Shown: piece after piece, positions 54,373 to 63,901 of the stretch
How positions within the stretch are numbered: the first letter of the stretch is position 1
Layout of the letters: each line of letters begins with the position of its first letter
Assembly: GCA_040877545.1 (NCBI GenBank)
Contig: JBBDNN010000083.1
Coordinates: 1-64,000 of the forward strand
Reading direction: 5' to 3'
Origin: Gracilimonas sp040877545
GTDB taxonomy: Bacteria; Bacteroidota; Rhodothermia; Balneolales; Balneolaceae
Length of the DNA: 64,000 nt
Program-made: the position numbers and the translations under genes
The notes under the pieces: model-generated
Told to the model about the DNA's origin: nothing
The model's input: only the letters and a program-made list of their open reading frames with translations
Database searches by the model: none

Positions 54373-54506
54373 TATCGCTAAATAGCTCCCAAACTTATAC
54401 TAATCTTATCAATCCTCACCTAAATTATTCAAGGTCTTTAATTAAGTTATAGCATCAAGTAAAATCAATAAATATTTATTAGCACCTAAAAAGTTGATAA
54501 AACAAA

Positions 54507-54537
54507 ATAAGCAGTGAACGGTTAGCTCACTGCTTAT
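54507..54537 (-). terminator. Hairpin terminator after the second deacetylase gene
   Basis: A perfect 11-base stem, ATAAGCAGTGA with its complement, and a nine-base loop; on the minus strand it is followed by TTTTGTTTTAT. It lies 31 bases past the stop of the deacetylase gene and separates the nagB transcript from the sigma gene. Confidence 0.75.
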
Positions 54538-54568
54538 TATAAATGCATAGAAAATGTGTATTCAGAGA

Positions 54569-55435
54569 CTATTTTCTTCTGGAGCCGGCACCATCCGGAT
54601 TGCCTTTATAATAACGGAAATGCTCTGTTGGTTTCCCATCTACTGCTCCTCTTTCAAAAACACCAGAACGCATTCTTTCCAAGAAACGCTCTCCTTCATC
54701 ACCGGGTAAATCTTCTGGATTTGGTCCGGTATAATTATCGAATGCAGAAGTAAACTGGCTGATATATTTTGAACGGGATCTTACTTTGTTTTCAGCATAA
54801 TCAGAGATGTCTACAGTAGTGTTTGCTCCATCTCCTGTTGTACTGTAAAACAAATAATCTGAAACACTATGCCGCTCCAGGCCTTCATTAATAATCTGGC
54901 TTGGGAAAATCAGGCGCCATTCTGCTGCACGGGCAGCATCAACCGTTAAGTAAGCTGCTGAACGATGATCAGTTTTATGCCACTGTTGGTAGCCATATCC
55001 GGGGTCGAATCCCATCAATGTAGTTGGTTTTAGTTTTCTTATCCACCACACCATTTGCTTTACTACTTCTTCTTTATCAGCAAATTCCAACATGCCATCG
55101 GTATACCCTAAATTGATATAATTTTCTTCAGGAATACCCAGCTCTTTTAAAGCATCTACTTCTTCCTGTCGGCGAATTTCTGCCAAACGGTACCTGCTCA
55201 TATCAGGGTCTCCTGTTCCAACATTTCCAGTGGTTAGCAACATCACGTAAACATCGTTGCCATTTTCTTGCAGCATTGCCAATGTACCATGAGAGCCGGC
55301 ATCATCATCGGGATGTGCTCCTATCAATAAGATGGTTCTGCCTGTCCATTCTTCTACCGGAGTATCCGGTTGTGCAAAAATTAACAGGGGCATCAACATA
55401 AATGCTGACAGTAAGAGGGTGGTATATTTTTTCAT
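54569..55435 (-). CDS. Secreted PIG-L family N-deacetylase, second copy
   Basis: A 288-residue exported protein (signal LLLSAFMLMPLLIFAQ) of the PIG-L/LmbE family. The first zinc motif is GAHPDDDAGSHGTL and the second lies in WHKTDHRSAAY. It is only distantly like the first copy in this PUL, differing in the middle and C-terminal regions, so the two probably act on different substrates or positions. It is 50 bases downstream of nagB, apparently in the same transcript. Confidence 0.85.
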   Translation of the reverse strand: MKKYTTLLLSAFMLMPLLIFAQPDTPVEEWTGRTILLIGAHPDDDAGSHGTLAMLQENGNDVYVMLLTTGNVGTGDPDMSRYRLAEIRRQEEVDALKELGIPEENYINLGYTDGMLEFADKEEVVKQMVWWIRKLKPTTLMGFDPGYGYQQWHKTDHRSAAYLTVDAARAAEWRLIFPSQIINEGLERHSVSDYLFYSTTGDGANTTVDISDYAENKVRSRSKYISQFTSAFDNYTGPNPEDLPGDEGERFLERMRSGVFERGAVDGKPTEHFRYYKGNPDGAGSRRK

Positions 55436-55485
55436 AATTATCCTTTTGTTTTTATTTATTTACCAGTTGTAAAAATCAATGTTTG

Positions 55486-56250
55486 TTAATTTTCTATTAA
55501 ATTAGATTGAATAAGTTTTGCAGCAGCAGGGTCCAGAATTAATTCAACATTTCTTTGTTCCTGCAGGTATGATGCAGGAAGCTTGCTTGTTACCTCTTCC
55601 AGAAAACATTTCCGAATAACCTCAGCTTTCTCGGCTCCCCATGCTAACAAATAAATTTTATTTGCCTTCAAAATGGATTCGATTCCCATGGTTATTGCTT
55701 TTGAAGGAACCTTTTGCAGGTCACCAAAATCTGAGGCAGCATCTTTTCTTGTAATTTCATTAAGATCAACCAGCCTTGTACATGAATCTTCGCTTGAACC
55801 GGGTTCATTAAAGCCGATATGCCCTGTTCTTCCTATTCCCAAAATTTGAAAATCGATACCGCCCGCCTCAATTATTTTCTGATCGTATGTATCACAAAAA
55901 GAATCAATTTTACTAGCGGGAAAGGTACCATCAAAGAGGTGAATATTTTGGGGCTTTATATTTACATGGTTAAATAGTTGGTTGTGCATGAATGCATAAT
56001 AGCTTTTAGCTGATTTCTTTGGCATTGGGTAATACTCATCAAGGTTGAAGGTGATTACATTTTCAAAGTTTAAATCCTCCTCCTTATGCATTCGCACCAA
56101 CTCTTTATATAACAGCAGAGGACTACTGCCCGTAGCCAAACCTAAAACCAAATGTGAATTTTCTACTGCTTTTGCCCTCATGTTTTCGGCTATGCATTCG
56201 GCAACATAAATTGAAGCTGATTCAGAAGTGGGAAATGTACTTATTTCCAT
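55486..56250 (-). CDS. nagB: Glucosamine-6-phosphate deaminase
   Basis: Converts glucosamine-6-phosphate to fructose-6-phosphate and ammonia. The 254-residue protein has the NagB phosphate loop LGLATGSSPLLLY, the catalytic Asp in FNLDEYYPM, and GIGRTGHIGFNEPGS with the active-site His. The C-terminus is slightly shorter than in E. coli (266), lacking part of the allosteric tail. It heads the nagB-deacetylase transcript and carries the candidate PUL sigma promoter upstream, tying amino sugar catabolism to the PUL signal. Confidence 0.95.
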   Translation of the reverse strand: MEISTFPTSESASIYVAECIAENMRAKAVENSHLVLGLATGSSPLLLYKELVRMHKEEDLNFENVITFNLDEYYPMPKKSAKSYYAFMHNQLFNHVNIKPQNIHLFDGTFPASKIDSFCDTYDQKIIEAGGIDFQILGIGRTGHIGFNEPGSSEDSCTRLVDLNEITRKDAASDFGDLQKVPSKAITMGIESILKANKIYLLAWGAEKAEVIRKCFLEEVTSKLPASYLQEQRNVELILDPAAAKLIQSNLIEN

Positions 56251-56574
56251 TTTATTTGATTTAGCTACTAAAGCCTTTTGATAGTATTTCTTTTAAATTA
56301 CTTTCTATAAAGACCATACCAAATCCACCTACCCCTAATTAGAAAATATCAATAACAGGAATTCAGTCTTGTATTGAACTTATAAGGAGCTATAAACTAC
56401 TTCTCTCTACTGCTATCACTAACAATTACCCGAATGTATGTTAATTGTAAAAAATTATGCTTCGCAAATTTTCAGAACTTCTGTTTACTATTATTTAAAG
56501 ACACAAAGGATAATTTGAATTTCTTATCCGACTAACTTATTCAAAGACAAACAAGAAAAAGCCGGGGTAAAGAA
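56251..56574. other. Non-coding stretch upstream of nagB
   Basis: 324 A/T-rich bases between nagB and the desaturase-family gene (both minus). It contains the candidate PUL promoter B (listed separately). I saw no other hairpin, open frame or repeat. The terminator of the desaturase-like gene, if any, is not evident here. Confidence 0.4.
56310..56338 (-). promoter_or_regulatory. Candidate PUL ECF promoter B, TTAGGGGTAG-N14-GTCTT
   Basis: Second occurrence of the bipartite sequence, 60 bases before the nagB ATG. All 10 bases of the first element, the distance and the five bases of the second element agree with the site in front of fecR. Confidence 0.6.
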
Positions 56575-57435
56575 TTAATTCTCTTTAGTGATTTCTCCAT
56601 CCCCAAACTTTGAACCTGCCGGTGGGCGGTATTGCTGAAATGGAATTCTTAGCAGGTTTCCCAGGCTGTCATTTTCTTCAGGATTCATATGGGTGTCAAT
56701 TCCATATTTTAAATCTTTGGTATTTTCTACCTGAGCAAAAGTGCCAAAAAGCCGATCCCAAACAGCAAATATATTTCCATAATTGGTATCGGTTAAAGGC
56801 TGGGTATAGTGGTGATGAACTTTATGCATCAGCGGAGTAATGAATATCCAGGAAAGAGCACGATCCATCTTTATAGGCATTCGGATATTTGCATGGGTAA
56901 GATGGGCAAATAAAACCGAAAAGCTTTGATATAGGAATACAATACCGATAGGCGCTCCAACTATTAAGACAGCCAAAATAGTAAAAGTAATTCGAATCAC
57001 AGTTTCACCGGGGTGATGACGAAGTCCTGTGGTTACATCAACTGTAGTATCGCTGTGATGAATAAGGTGAAATTTCCACATCCACTTTACTTTATGTTCG
57101 GTCCAGTGAGCGAAGTAAGCACCAATCAGATCAAGAAACATCACTCCAATTATTACCTGAATCCACAGGGGCATTTCAACCAGGTAAAGGAGTCCGTATT
57201 CATTTTCGGCCACATACATTGAAACCCAGTACAAAAGGCCGGCCAGTCCAAATCCAATTATTGCTGTACAAAGGGTAAAGAAGAGATTTATTCCAGCATG
57301 GCGGTATTTTTTGTACTGAAATTGAAAAAGTGGAATAACACCTTCCATCACCCAAAACAAAAAAATGCCACCAATAAGAACCGTAGCCCTAAAGGAGGTG
57401 GGGACGTCTTCAAAAAAACTGATTAGAGAATCCAT
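56575..57435 (-). CDS. Sterol desaturase / fatty acid hydroxylase family membrane protein
   Basis: A 286-residue integral membrane di-iron protein. The histidine clusters are in order: HWTEH, HLIHHSD, GLRHHPGE and KVHHHYTQP. There are about four hydrophobic helices before and between them. Family members hydroxylate or desaturate lipids, using O2; in bacteria without sterols the substrate is probably a fatty acid, carotenoid or hopanoid. Stand-alone gene located behind the terminator of the metzincin gene. Substrate unknown. Confidence 0.87.
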   Translation of the reverse strand: MDSLISFFEDVPTSFRATVLIGGIFLFWVMEGVIPLFQFQYKKYRHAGINLFFTLCTAIIGFGLAGLLYWVSMYVAENEYGLLYLVEMPLWIQVIIGVMFLDLIGAYFAHWTEHKVKWMWKFHLIHHSDTTVDVTTGLRHHPGETVIRITFTILAVLIVGAPIGIVFLYQSFSVLFAHLTHANIRMPIKMDRALSWIFITPLMHKVHHHYTQPLTDTNYGNIFAVWDRLFGTFAQVENTKDLKYGIDTHMNPEENDSLGNLLRIPFQQYRPPAGSKFGDGEITKEN

Positions 57436-57507
57436 GGGTGGAATATGTTAAACAATTTTCTAAAAGTCAGACACAAATCCATTTCATTCGTTGTAAGCAA
57501 AAAAAAA

Positions 57508-57532
57508 GCCTCTTGATAAAAATCAGGAGGCT
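57508..57532 (-). terminator. Rho-independent terminator of the metzincin gene
   Basis: On the minus strand the stem GCCTCCTGAT pairs with ATCAAGAGGC (one G-U), with loop TTTTT, followed by a long U-run. It lies 25 bases past the stop codon. Confidence 0.9.
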
Positions 57533-57557
57533 TAGATTTACAAAAAGATATAATATT

Positions 57558-60053
57558 TTACTCGTTAGGATTCAGGATATTATCAATCCTGACCTGAGCA
57601 TCTTCAAGATGAATTCTACTGCTGCGGTCAAATCCACCACTTCGTAAGGCGCGGTCAATATCTCGGTTGAGTATAGAAAGTTGATTTCTTACCACCGGAC
57701 GAATATCTGATTGGCTTACATTTACCTGTGTCCATCCAAGATATTGGCGAAAGTTTGCTGGTATATTAGGTAGCTCTTCCGTCATCAGTGATTCCATCTC
57801 TTCGATATAAGCACGTTGCAGGTTTCTGCGATGCACATCAATATTACCGTTAGAACGTACTTCACTGAAGATTCCATTTCTCACATCATCCATCATTTCG
57901 AAGACGGTGTATACTTCACCAGATGAACGTCGTTCAAATTCTATCAAACGGGCAATGCGTTGAGGATCTACCACCTGACTTAATACCCGTTGCTGGGCCC
58001 CCCTGAAATTATCAATCGCAGTAGCCTGGTTCACACGATCAAGTATATCATTATTGAAAGCCCATGTTGGAGTACTGAATGCATGGCGATTCAAAAATTC
58101 TAACGATTTCTTTTGTGTTTCTTTTTTCACCGGCTCATAAACCACACCTTCCTGGTCGAATGTTTTATGGTTTTCGTGCACACCGCCAATATTGCTGAGC
58201 GCGTGTCCCATATACCGGCTCCATTGGCCGGTTATATTGGAATAAAGTTCACTGAGATCTGCGAAATCTTTGCCGTCTTCACCAATCCAGTCTATAAGAT
58301 TTTCCGTAATTACCTGCAAGTTGGCAAGTCCCAGCTCACCGGCTTCCATGGCATTATTAGTTAAATCTTCATTCTGAGATCGTGGATCAATTTTACTTCC
58401 TGTTTGTCGGCCATAAAAATAAACGGGATCACCTGCTCTTTCCACAGTCCATTCATTCAGCTGCTTTTCAATTTCCTCCGTACTCATGTCTTCAGGAAAC
58501 CAGGTATAGCCCCATTTTGTAGCCCATTTGTCATATTCGCCAACAGCCGGTAAGAAATTGGTGACACCGTCACCAGGCTGTGCTACATAGTTAAATCGTG
58601 CATAATCCATTATAGAAGGGGCCGTTCCGTGGGTTGATGTAAACTCCGGATCTCTCAACTGTTCTACGGAATAAGCAAAACTTGATCCCCAATTATGAGG
58701 ATGGCCAAGAGTATGGCCTACTTCATGAGCAGAGACAAAGCGAATCAATTCACCCATTACTTCAGTATCGAAATGTACGGATCGGGCTTCGGGATTGGCC
58801 GCTGCAGTTTGGATGAAGAACCAGTTCCGCAGTAAATTCATAACATTGTGATACCAGCCTATATCACTTTCCAGAATCTGACCTGATCTTGGATCATGAA
58901 CATATGGACCATATGCGTTTTGTACAGGTGAAGCAAAATACCGGATTACAGAATACCGAACATCTTCGGGACTGAACTCAGGATCTTCTTCTTTTGTGGG
59001 AGGATCTTTAGCCAAAATAGCATTTTTGAAACCGGCTTCTTCAAAAGCCACCTGCCAGTCTTCCACTCCTTGTTTCAGGTATGGACGCCACTGTTCAGGA
59101 GTGGCCGGATCAATATAATACACTATCGGATTTTCCGGTTCTACCAATTCTCCTCTTAAATACGCTTCCTTATCACTTGGAATTAACTTCCAGCGGGTTA
59201 TATGCTGAATTTGTTTGGCACGATGTTCAGGAGTACCATAATCGGTTTTCCGAACACTAAGAAATCCGATTCTGTCGTCATAGTTCCGCGGACGCATGGT
59301 ATCTTTTGGAAGTATGATCATGCTATGATTAATCTCCAAAGAGATGGTACCGGTAGCAGAATTTGAAGGAGGTTTTCCCGCGTCATAAGTAATTAAATTA
59401 CGAGCTTCAATATTTTCAGGATAACTATTGATGTGCTCTACAAAAGTTCTGCTTCCGTCTACTCTTCGCACCTGATAAGATTGGCGGCGGTTACTTTGCA
59501 GCCCCAATGAAGGGATATCAGTATTAAATAAACTGGTAATTTCGACTACTGAACCAGATGTATCTTCATTTAATGCTTCGATACTAAATGAAGCAATAAC
59601 TGGTTCAAAATTTGAATTTCGCACTGCCTCATATATAGGAAGTGTATCAGATGCTACATTTTCAAAAGAAACATGACGCAGCAAAATATTTTTGTCTTTC
59701 TTTTCCCATCGTACAATTTGGGTATTTAATTTTTCCCCGCCGTAGCCAATGTTATCAGCCGCTTTGGAAATTCGGCTAACCATCAGCATTTCACGGCCCA
59801 AAGCAGAATCAGGAATTTCATAATAATATTTATCTTCTACTTTATGGACCTTAAACAAACCTTCATCACTTTCGGCTTCATCGGTAATAACTTCACTATA
59901 CTTTTTCATCTCACCTTTTTTCCCTGCCGGCCCGTTTGTGGCAGAGCCGCTTGATTTAGAGGCTTGTTCTGCAGTTTTACATCCTGCAAAAACAAAAGCA
60001 ACAATCAGGAATAAGACAGAAAATTTACTAATACCATTATCTCTGTAGTTCAT
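57558..60053 (-). CDS. Zinc-dependent metzincin lipoprotein (DUF5117/DUF5118 family)
   Basis: An 831-residue lipoprotein (lipobox VFAGC). The zinc motif HEVGHTLGHPH (His443, Glu444, His447, with the third ligand His453) and a Met-turn SIMDY make it a metzincin. The N-terminal part resembles the DUF5118-DUF5117 module that precedes the catalytic domain in this Bacteroidota-wide family. The protein is expected on the outer membrane or the periplasmic side. Natural substrate is unknown; family members degrade or process proteins. Monocistronic, with its own terminator. Confidence 0.9.
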   Translation of the reverse strand: MNYRDNGISKFSVLFLIVAFVFAGCKTAEQASKSSGSATNGPAGKKGEMKKYSEVITDEAESDEGLFKVHKVEDKYYYEIPDSALGREMLMVSRISKAADNIGYGGEKLNTQIVRWEKKDKNILLRHVSFENVASDTLPIYEAVRNSNFEPVIASFSIEALNEDTSGSVVEITSLFNTDIPSLGLQSNRRQSYQVRRVDGSRTFVEHINSYPENIEARNLITYDAGKPPSNSATGTISLEINHSMIILPKDTMRPRNYDDRIGFLSVRKTDYGTPEHRAKQIQHITRWKLIPSDKEAYLRGELVEPENPIVYYIDPATPEQWRPYLKQGVEDWQVAFEEAGFKNAILAKDPPTKEEDPEFSPEDVRYSVIRYFASPVQNAYGPYVHDPRSGQILESDIGWYHNVMNLLRNWFFIQTAAANPEARSVHFDTEVMGELIRFVSAHEVGHTLGHPHNWGSSFAYSVEQLRDPEFTSTHGTAPSIMDYARFNYVAQPGDGVTNFLPAVGEYDKWATKWGYTWFPEDMSTEEIEKQLNEWTVERAGDPVYFYGRQTGSKIDPRSQNEDLTNNAMEAGELGLANLQVITENLIDWIGEDGKDFADLSELYSNITGQWSRYMGHALSNIGGVHENHKTFDQEGVVYEPVKKETQKKSLEFLNRHAFSTPTWAFNNDILDRVNQATAIDNFRGAQQRVLSQVVDPQRIARLIEFERRSSGEVYTVFEMMDDVRNGIFSEVRSNGNIDVHRRNLQRAYIEEMESLMTEELPNIPANFRQYLGWTQVNVSQSDIRPVVRNQLSILNRDIDRALRSGGFDRSSRIHLEDAQVRIDNILNPNE

Positions 60054-60163
60054 ATTTACTTATTAGTTGAATTTAATTCTAAGGTGCGATAAAGTGAGGT
60101 TAGTTTATAACCTTATCAAGTACTTTTATTTTTTTGGCGTAAAAAGATTAAAAGGGTTAGCTC

Positions 60164-61039
60164 TTATTTCAGGTATTCCAGAAACCATCCTTCGGTCCAG
60201 TCAAGAACTTCAGCAAATGGTTTGGGAAATTCCTGTTTCTCAAAAGGGTGTGAGGCTCCATACGTATGGCCGGCATTGGCTACCAAACGTAGTTCTTTTT
60301 CTTTTGCCTTGCAGGCTATATATAATTGTTCAGAATCTGTATTAGGTACCGATTCATCTTCACGGCCATGAATAAAAAGCGTGGGAATTCTTAGTTCCTT
60401 AACCCGGTTAATCGCATTTACACGCTCCACATTTTCTACAGAGTCGGTATATACCTCTTCCCCTATTTTCATTTCCTGGCCAGTACGGCTGTTCAAAACT
60501 TTTGTATACCCTTTATCTTTCCAGTCATTTTTCATTTCCTGGGTCCAGCGCTTTTGATAATCTGCCACAGCCGACCACGTCACCAAACATTGAACAGGCG
60601 CATATTCAACCGCAGCAGTAATAGCAGTATGTCCCCCTCTTGAATGGCCGATTAACCCAATATGATCAGTATTAAGATTTGAATGGCTGTCGGAGATTTT
60701 CCCTTTTTGGAGCGCCTCAATTATACTTCCGATATCAGCGAGATCTTGTGAAAAAGTTTCACGCTCAAATAAATCCAGTTCTGTGAATTCTGCTTTATCC
60801 TCCCCAATCCCATTGAGCGAGAAATTCATGGCAACAACACCAAATCCTGCGCGAGCCAAATCTTCGCAAGCATCCGGAAATGGCCCCCAATCTTTAAAAC
60901 CTTTAAAACCGTGCAAAAAAATGATCACCGGAAAAGTTACTGCATTCCTTGTGATAGGAGAGTAAAGATCATATCGAATAGGTAAGCCTTCTGTTGATGA
61001 TATCTTCCCCGATGAAACTGAAATACTGCTTACTTCCAT
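60164..61039 (-). CDS. Alpha/beta-hydrolase (dienelactone-hydrolase-like)
   Basis: A 291-residue alpha/beta-hydrolase. The oxyanion stretch FLHGFKGF is followed by the nucleophile elbow IGHSRGG, the acid Asp in HGREDESVP and the His in NAGHTYG. Lack of a signal peptide suggests the cytoplasm. The size and GHSRGG motif place it near the dienelactone hydrolase/acyl-peptide esterase group; substrate unknown. It is four bases downstream of rluB, so probably in the scpB-rluB transcript. Confidence 0.82.
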   Translation of the reverse strand: MEVSSISVSSGKISSTEGLPIRYDLYSPITRNAVTFPVIIFLHGFKGFKDWGPFPDACEDLARAGFGVVAMNFSLNGIGEDKAEFTELDLFERETFSQDLADIGSIIEALQKGKISDSHSNLNTDHIGLIGHSRGGHTAITAAVEYAPVQCLVTWSAVADYQKRWTQEMKNDWKDKGYTKVLNSRTGQEMKIGEEVYTDSVENVERVNAINRVKELRIPTLFIHGREDESVPNTDSEQLYIACKAKEKELRLVANAGHTYGASHPFEKQEFPKPFAEVLDWTEGWFLEYLK

Positions 61040-61043
61040 AAAA

Positions 61044-61889
61044 TTATTTTCTTTTGAAATCTAATGTCTCAAGCTTAACCAGCTTCCGAAGATCATTAAT
61101 TTCGTTTTGGTGAAGATATCTCCACCGCCCCTGGCTTACACCTTTTAAGTTCAGCCCGGCATATTCTATTCGTTTTAGTTTAGTAACCTCCGTTCCATAA
61201 TGTTCCACCATTCTTCGGATTAACCTGTTTCGCCCTTCAAACACCGACATCTCAAAAAGCTCCGGCATATCCATAAACTGCTTGATATTGTAGCCTTTGG
61301 CCACACCATCTTCTAATTCTACTCCCTTTCTGAAGCCCTCCAGGTACTCTTCTTTCAATGCTTTTTTTGTAGTGACCTCATACGTTTTCCGAACTTTATA
61401 ACTGGGATGCATCAGGCGGTGGGCAAGATCTCCATCATTAGTAAGCACCAACAAACCGGTGGTATTTCTATCCAATCTACCTACAGGATATACGCGGTAA
61501 CCGGTGGCGTTTTCAATTTCATCCATAACCGTAGTGCGATCTTTTTCATCATCGGTTGTGGTGATTACATCCTTCGATTTATTCAGCAGCAAATACACAA
61601 AAGGTTCCAGGCTCAGGTTCTGATCATCCACCACGATTTGATCTTTTCGGCGAACTTTAGTTCCCAGTTCGGTTACCACTTCCCCATTTACTTTTACTCT
61701 GCCCTCTTCAATATAAGTGTCAGCTTCGCGCCGGGAACATAAACCAGCATGAGCTATAAATTTGTTCAGGCGAATTTCCTCTGTACTCGAATAATTCTGA
61801 TCTACCCTTACCGCTTTTTTATCTGAGACTTTTGCTTTTTTTGATTTCTTCTTCGATTTGTCTGGTCTTTCTCTTCTCTTTTTCTTCAT
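61044..61889 (-). CDS. rluB: 23S rRNA pseudouridine synthase (RluB/RsuA family)
   Basis: Makes a pseudouridine in ribosomal RNA. The 281-residue protein has a lysine/arginine-rich N-terminal tail (residues 1-30), an S4 RNA-binding domain (LNKFIAHAGLCSRREADTYI), and the catalytic domain with VGRLDRNTTGLLVLTNDG, where the Asp is the nucleophile. The scpB-rluB pairing with a four-base overlap is common in bacteria and favours RluB over RsuA or RluE/F. Its exact position on the rRNA is inferred. Confidence 0.92.
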   Translation of the reverse strand: MKKKRRERPDKSKKKSKKAKVSDKKAVRVDQNYSSTEEIRLNKFIAHAGLCSRREADTYIEEGRVKVNGEVVTELGTKVRRKDQIVVDDQNLSLEPFVYLLLNKSKDVITTTDDEKDRTTVMDEIENATGYRVYPVGRLDRNTTGLLVLTNDGDLAHRLMHPSYKVRKTYEVTTKKALKEEYLEGFRKGVELEDGVAKGYNIKQFMDMPELFEMSVFEGRNRLIRRMVEHYGTEVTKLKRIEYAGLNLKGVSQGRWRYLHQNEINDLRKLVKLETLDFKRK

Positions 61890-62620
61890 TCTTCTTCGTC
61901 TCCGGAATTCTCCATTCCATTATCTTTTTGCTGATTTTTCTCTATGTCTTCAAAATTCATTTTTTCGTTTTCCTCTTCCTGATCTTCATCCATTTCATCC
62001 ATCATAAGCTGGCGTTCCATCAACAATTGGCGATGTTCGGCCATATCATCATCTTTGAGAATTTCATCAATTTCGCGTGGTTTGGGAAGTTCATCTACGG
62101 TGTTGATTCCAAAGTGCCGTAAAAAGTGACTGGTCGTTTTATAGAGCAGCGGCTTGCCGGGGCTATCGGCCCTGCCTGATACTTCTATCAGTGCTTTTTC
62201 CATAAGCTGCCGTAATATATAACCCGAATCCACACCGCGAATCTGGTCTACTTCCGGTTTGGTGATGGGCTGCCGGTATGCCACAATAGCAAGCGATTCT
62301 ATAGCTGATTGTGACAATTTCCGATACGCATTCTCATGCTGAAAAATACTCAGCCAGTAATGATATTTACGCTGCGTTACAAAAGTATAGCCTCCGCCCT
62401 TTCTCTCAATTCGAAAACTTAGTCCATTTTCATCATAACGCTGATTCAGTTTATCTACAAAATCAGCCACCGTATCCTCGTTAACTTCTATCTGCTCCTC
62501 ATTTTCGACAATAATTTCCCGGATTTTTTCACCCGTAAGTGGCCGCTCGCTTGCAAAAATAAGCGATTCAATTACTGAAGAAAGAAGTGTACCGTCTACA
62601 AATTGATAATCATTTTTCAT
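61886..62620 (-). CDS. scpB: Segregation and condensation protein B
   Basis: A component of the SMC-ScpA-ScpB condensin, which compacts and segregates chromosomes. The 244-residue protein has the two winged-helix domains (IESLIFASERPLTGEKIREI, read in part; QSAIESLAIVAYRQPITKPEVDQIRGVDS, read in part). The C-terminal 50 residues are strongly acidic and methionine-rich. scpA is not in this window. The gene overlaps rluB by four bases. Confidence 0.94.
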   Translation of the reverse strand: MKNDYQFVDGTLLSSVIESLIFASERPLTGEKIREIIVENEEQIEVNEDTVADFVDKLNQRYDENGLSFRIERKGGGYTFVTQRKYHYWLSIFQHENAYRKLSQSAIESLAIVAYRQPITKPEVDQIRGVDSGYILRQLMEKALIEVSGRADSPGKPLLYKTTSHFLRHFGINTVDELPKPREIDEILKDDDMAEHRQLLMERQLMMDEMDEDQEEENEKMNFEDIEKNQQKDNGMENSGDEEE

Positions 62621-62723
62621 AATCCAAGTTTAAGCCCAATTTTACAAAGGATTAAAATACGGGTGAACTGAACCAAACGATAATTCAATATTGAAATTTT
62701 ATATTTCAGCATTCGCGAAACGT

Positions 62724-63686
62724 TTAGTTACAATCCTGAACTATAAAAAAACCATCCTCTCCTTGCTGCTGATAAAGAGGCATTAAAATATATCCATCCT
62801 GCTGAGCTGAAACTTTTCCATGTTGATCAGTTGCCAGCCAATCTCCTTTTTTTACTGCATCAAAATTTTTAAAACCCAGACGCATTTTAAAATCATCACC
62901 CGGTTCTATGATGTGTTTGTAAACGTATTCGACTTTCCGGGGAAGCGACTCAGTTTGATTCTTCAGGTAATCGTAATAATGGGTGAAATCTTCAATTTTT
63001 GATGCTTGTATACAACCTGCCGCCACCAATAAACAAAGCAATCCTGCTGAAGCATTGTTTTCCGATTGCGAGCTGAAATGCTGCCCTGCTTCAAAGGAAA
63101 AACCTATTTCTCCAGAATCCTGTATGTATTTGGATACAGTTCCTTGCAACGCATGTTCAATTCCAAAAACCAAAGGAACTCCTAAAGGCACCATTAGTTC
63201 AATATTCTCCTCACGTCGGGAAGTGAGAGCGAAAATTCCACTTTCTGAAGAAAAAGTATGTAGATCAGCAAATATTAAAGGATGATTTGCTTCATCATTC
63301 GATGTAATAGGGTCAATTATTTCCAGAAGTTTTTTTATTTCTTTTCGTTCCGTGGTCTGTAAATCCGGAGTTGGAGTTCGGCGGATTTTATCCAGGATAG
63401 AAGTTGACCAAATCCTGTTCATATCCTCATCAATATAACGCTGCCTTTTCTCAAGGGCTTCCATATTACCGATTAAACCTATAAACCGGCCTTTAAAGTG
63501 AGCTTCTGATTTTTCAATCTTTTTTAAAACCCGGCAAACCGCTCCAATTCCCGAGGGTTCATTTCCATGTATAGCTGCCATAGCAATAATAGTTGGACCT
63601 TCTTCTTCTCCAATAATTTCACCAATAACACGATCAGAAAAATCTATTTTTTCTACATCTGATATTTCCAGTTTAGCAAATTCCAA
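62724..63686 (-). CDS. Succinylglutamate desuccinylase / aspartoacylase family protein
   Basis: A 320-residue zinc amidohydrolase of the M14-like AstE/AspA family. The zinc ligands His and Glu lie in AAIHGNEPSGIG and the third His in FADLHTFSSE. The likely start is a TTG at 63686, because GGAAG stands a few bases upstream and no ATG precedes the conserved core. A C-terminal domain (EPGDDFKMRLGFKNFDAVKKG, read in part) is typical of the longer bacterial members. Whether it deacylates an amino acid, or a modified peptide, is not known. Confidence 0.82.
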   Translation of the reverse strand: MEFAKLEISDVEKIDFSDRVIGEIIGEEEGPTIIAMAAIHGNEPSGIGAVCRVLKKIEKSEAHFKGRFIGLIGNMEALEKRQRYIDEDMNRIWSTSILDKIRRTPTPDLQTTERKEIKKLLEIIDPITSNDEANHPLIFADLHTFSSESGIFALTSRREENIELMVPLGVPLVFGIEHALQGTVSKYIQDSGEIGFSFEAGQHFSSQSENNASAGLLCLLVAAGCIQASKIEDFTHYYDYLKNQTESLPRKVEYVYKHIIEPGDDFKMRLGFKNFDAVKKGDWLATDQHGKVSAQQDGYILMPLYQQQGEDGFFIVQDCN

Positions 63687-63699
63687 CTACTTCCTTTTT

Positions 63700-63822
63700 T
63701 TATGCTAAAGCTTCATCCTCATTTACTGCTGTCGAATATTCCCTTAACACTTTTCGAATGGTAATGAATCCCATAAGATGCTTTATTCTGCCACAAATGC
63801 GATGATATTCTCTTACCGGCAA
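63700..63822 (-). CDS. Doubtful 40-residue ORF
   Basis: A frame from a TTG at 63822 to a stop at 63700, just ahead of the deacylase gene in the same direction. The product begins MPVREYHRICGRIKHLMGFI and ends acidic. Composition is protein-like, but the start codon is weak and other frames in the region are also partly open. It could be a remnant or chance. Confidence 0.2.
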   Translation of the reverse strand: MPVREYHRICGRIKHLMGFITIRKVLREYSTAVNEDEALA

Positions 63823-63901
63823 GCTTTACGCGCTCGCCTCCCATGGTAGAATGGATTGAAAGGAATTTTAATGTGTATCTTTCTGGCGCAGTTTACATTT
63901 A

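Noticed and set aside
60081..60120. Inverted repeat AGGTTA/TAACCT before the metzincin gene
   Set aside because: A six-base stem without a T-run on either strand; not enough to call a terminator or operator.
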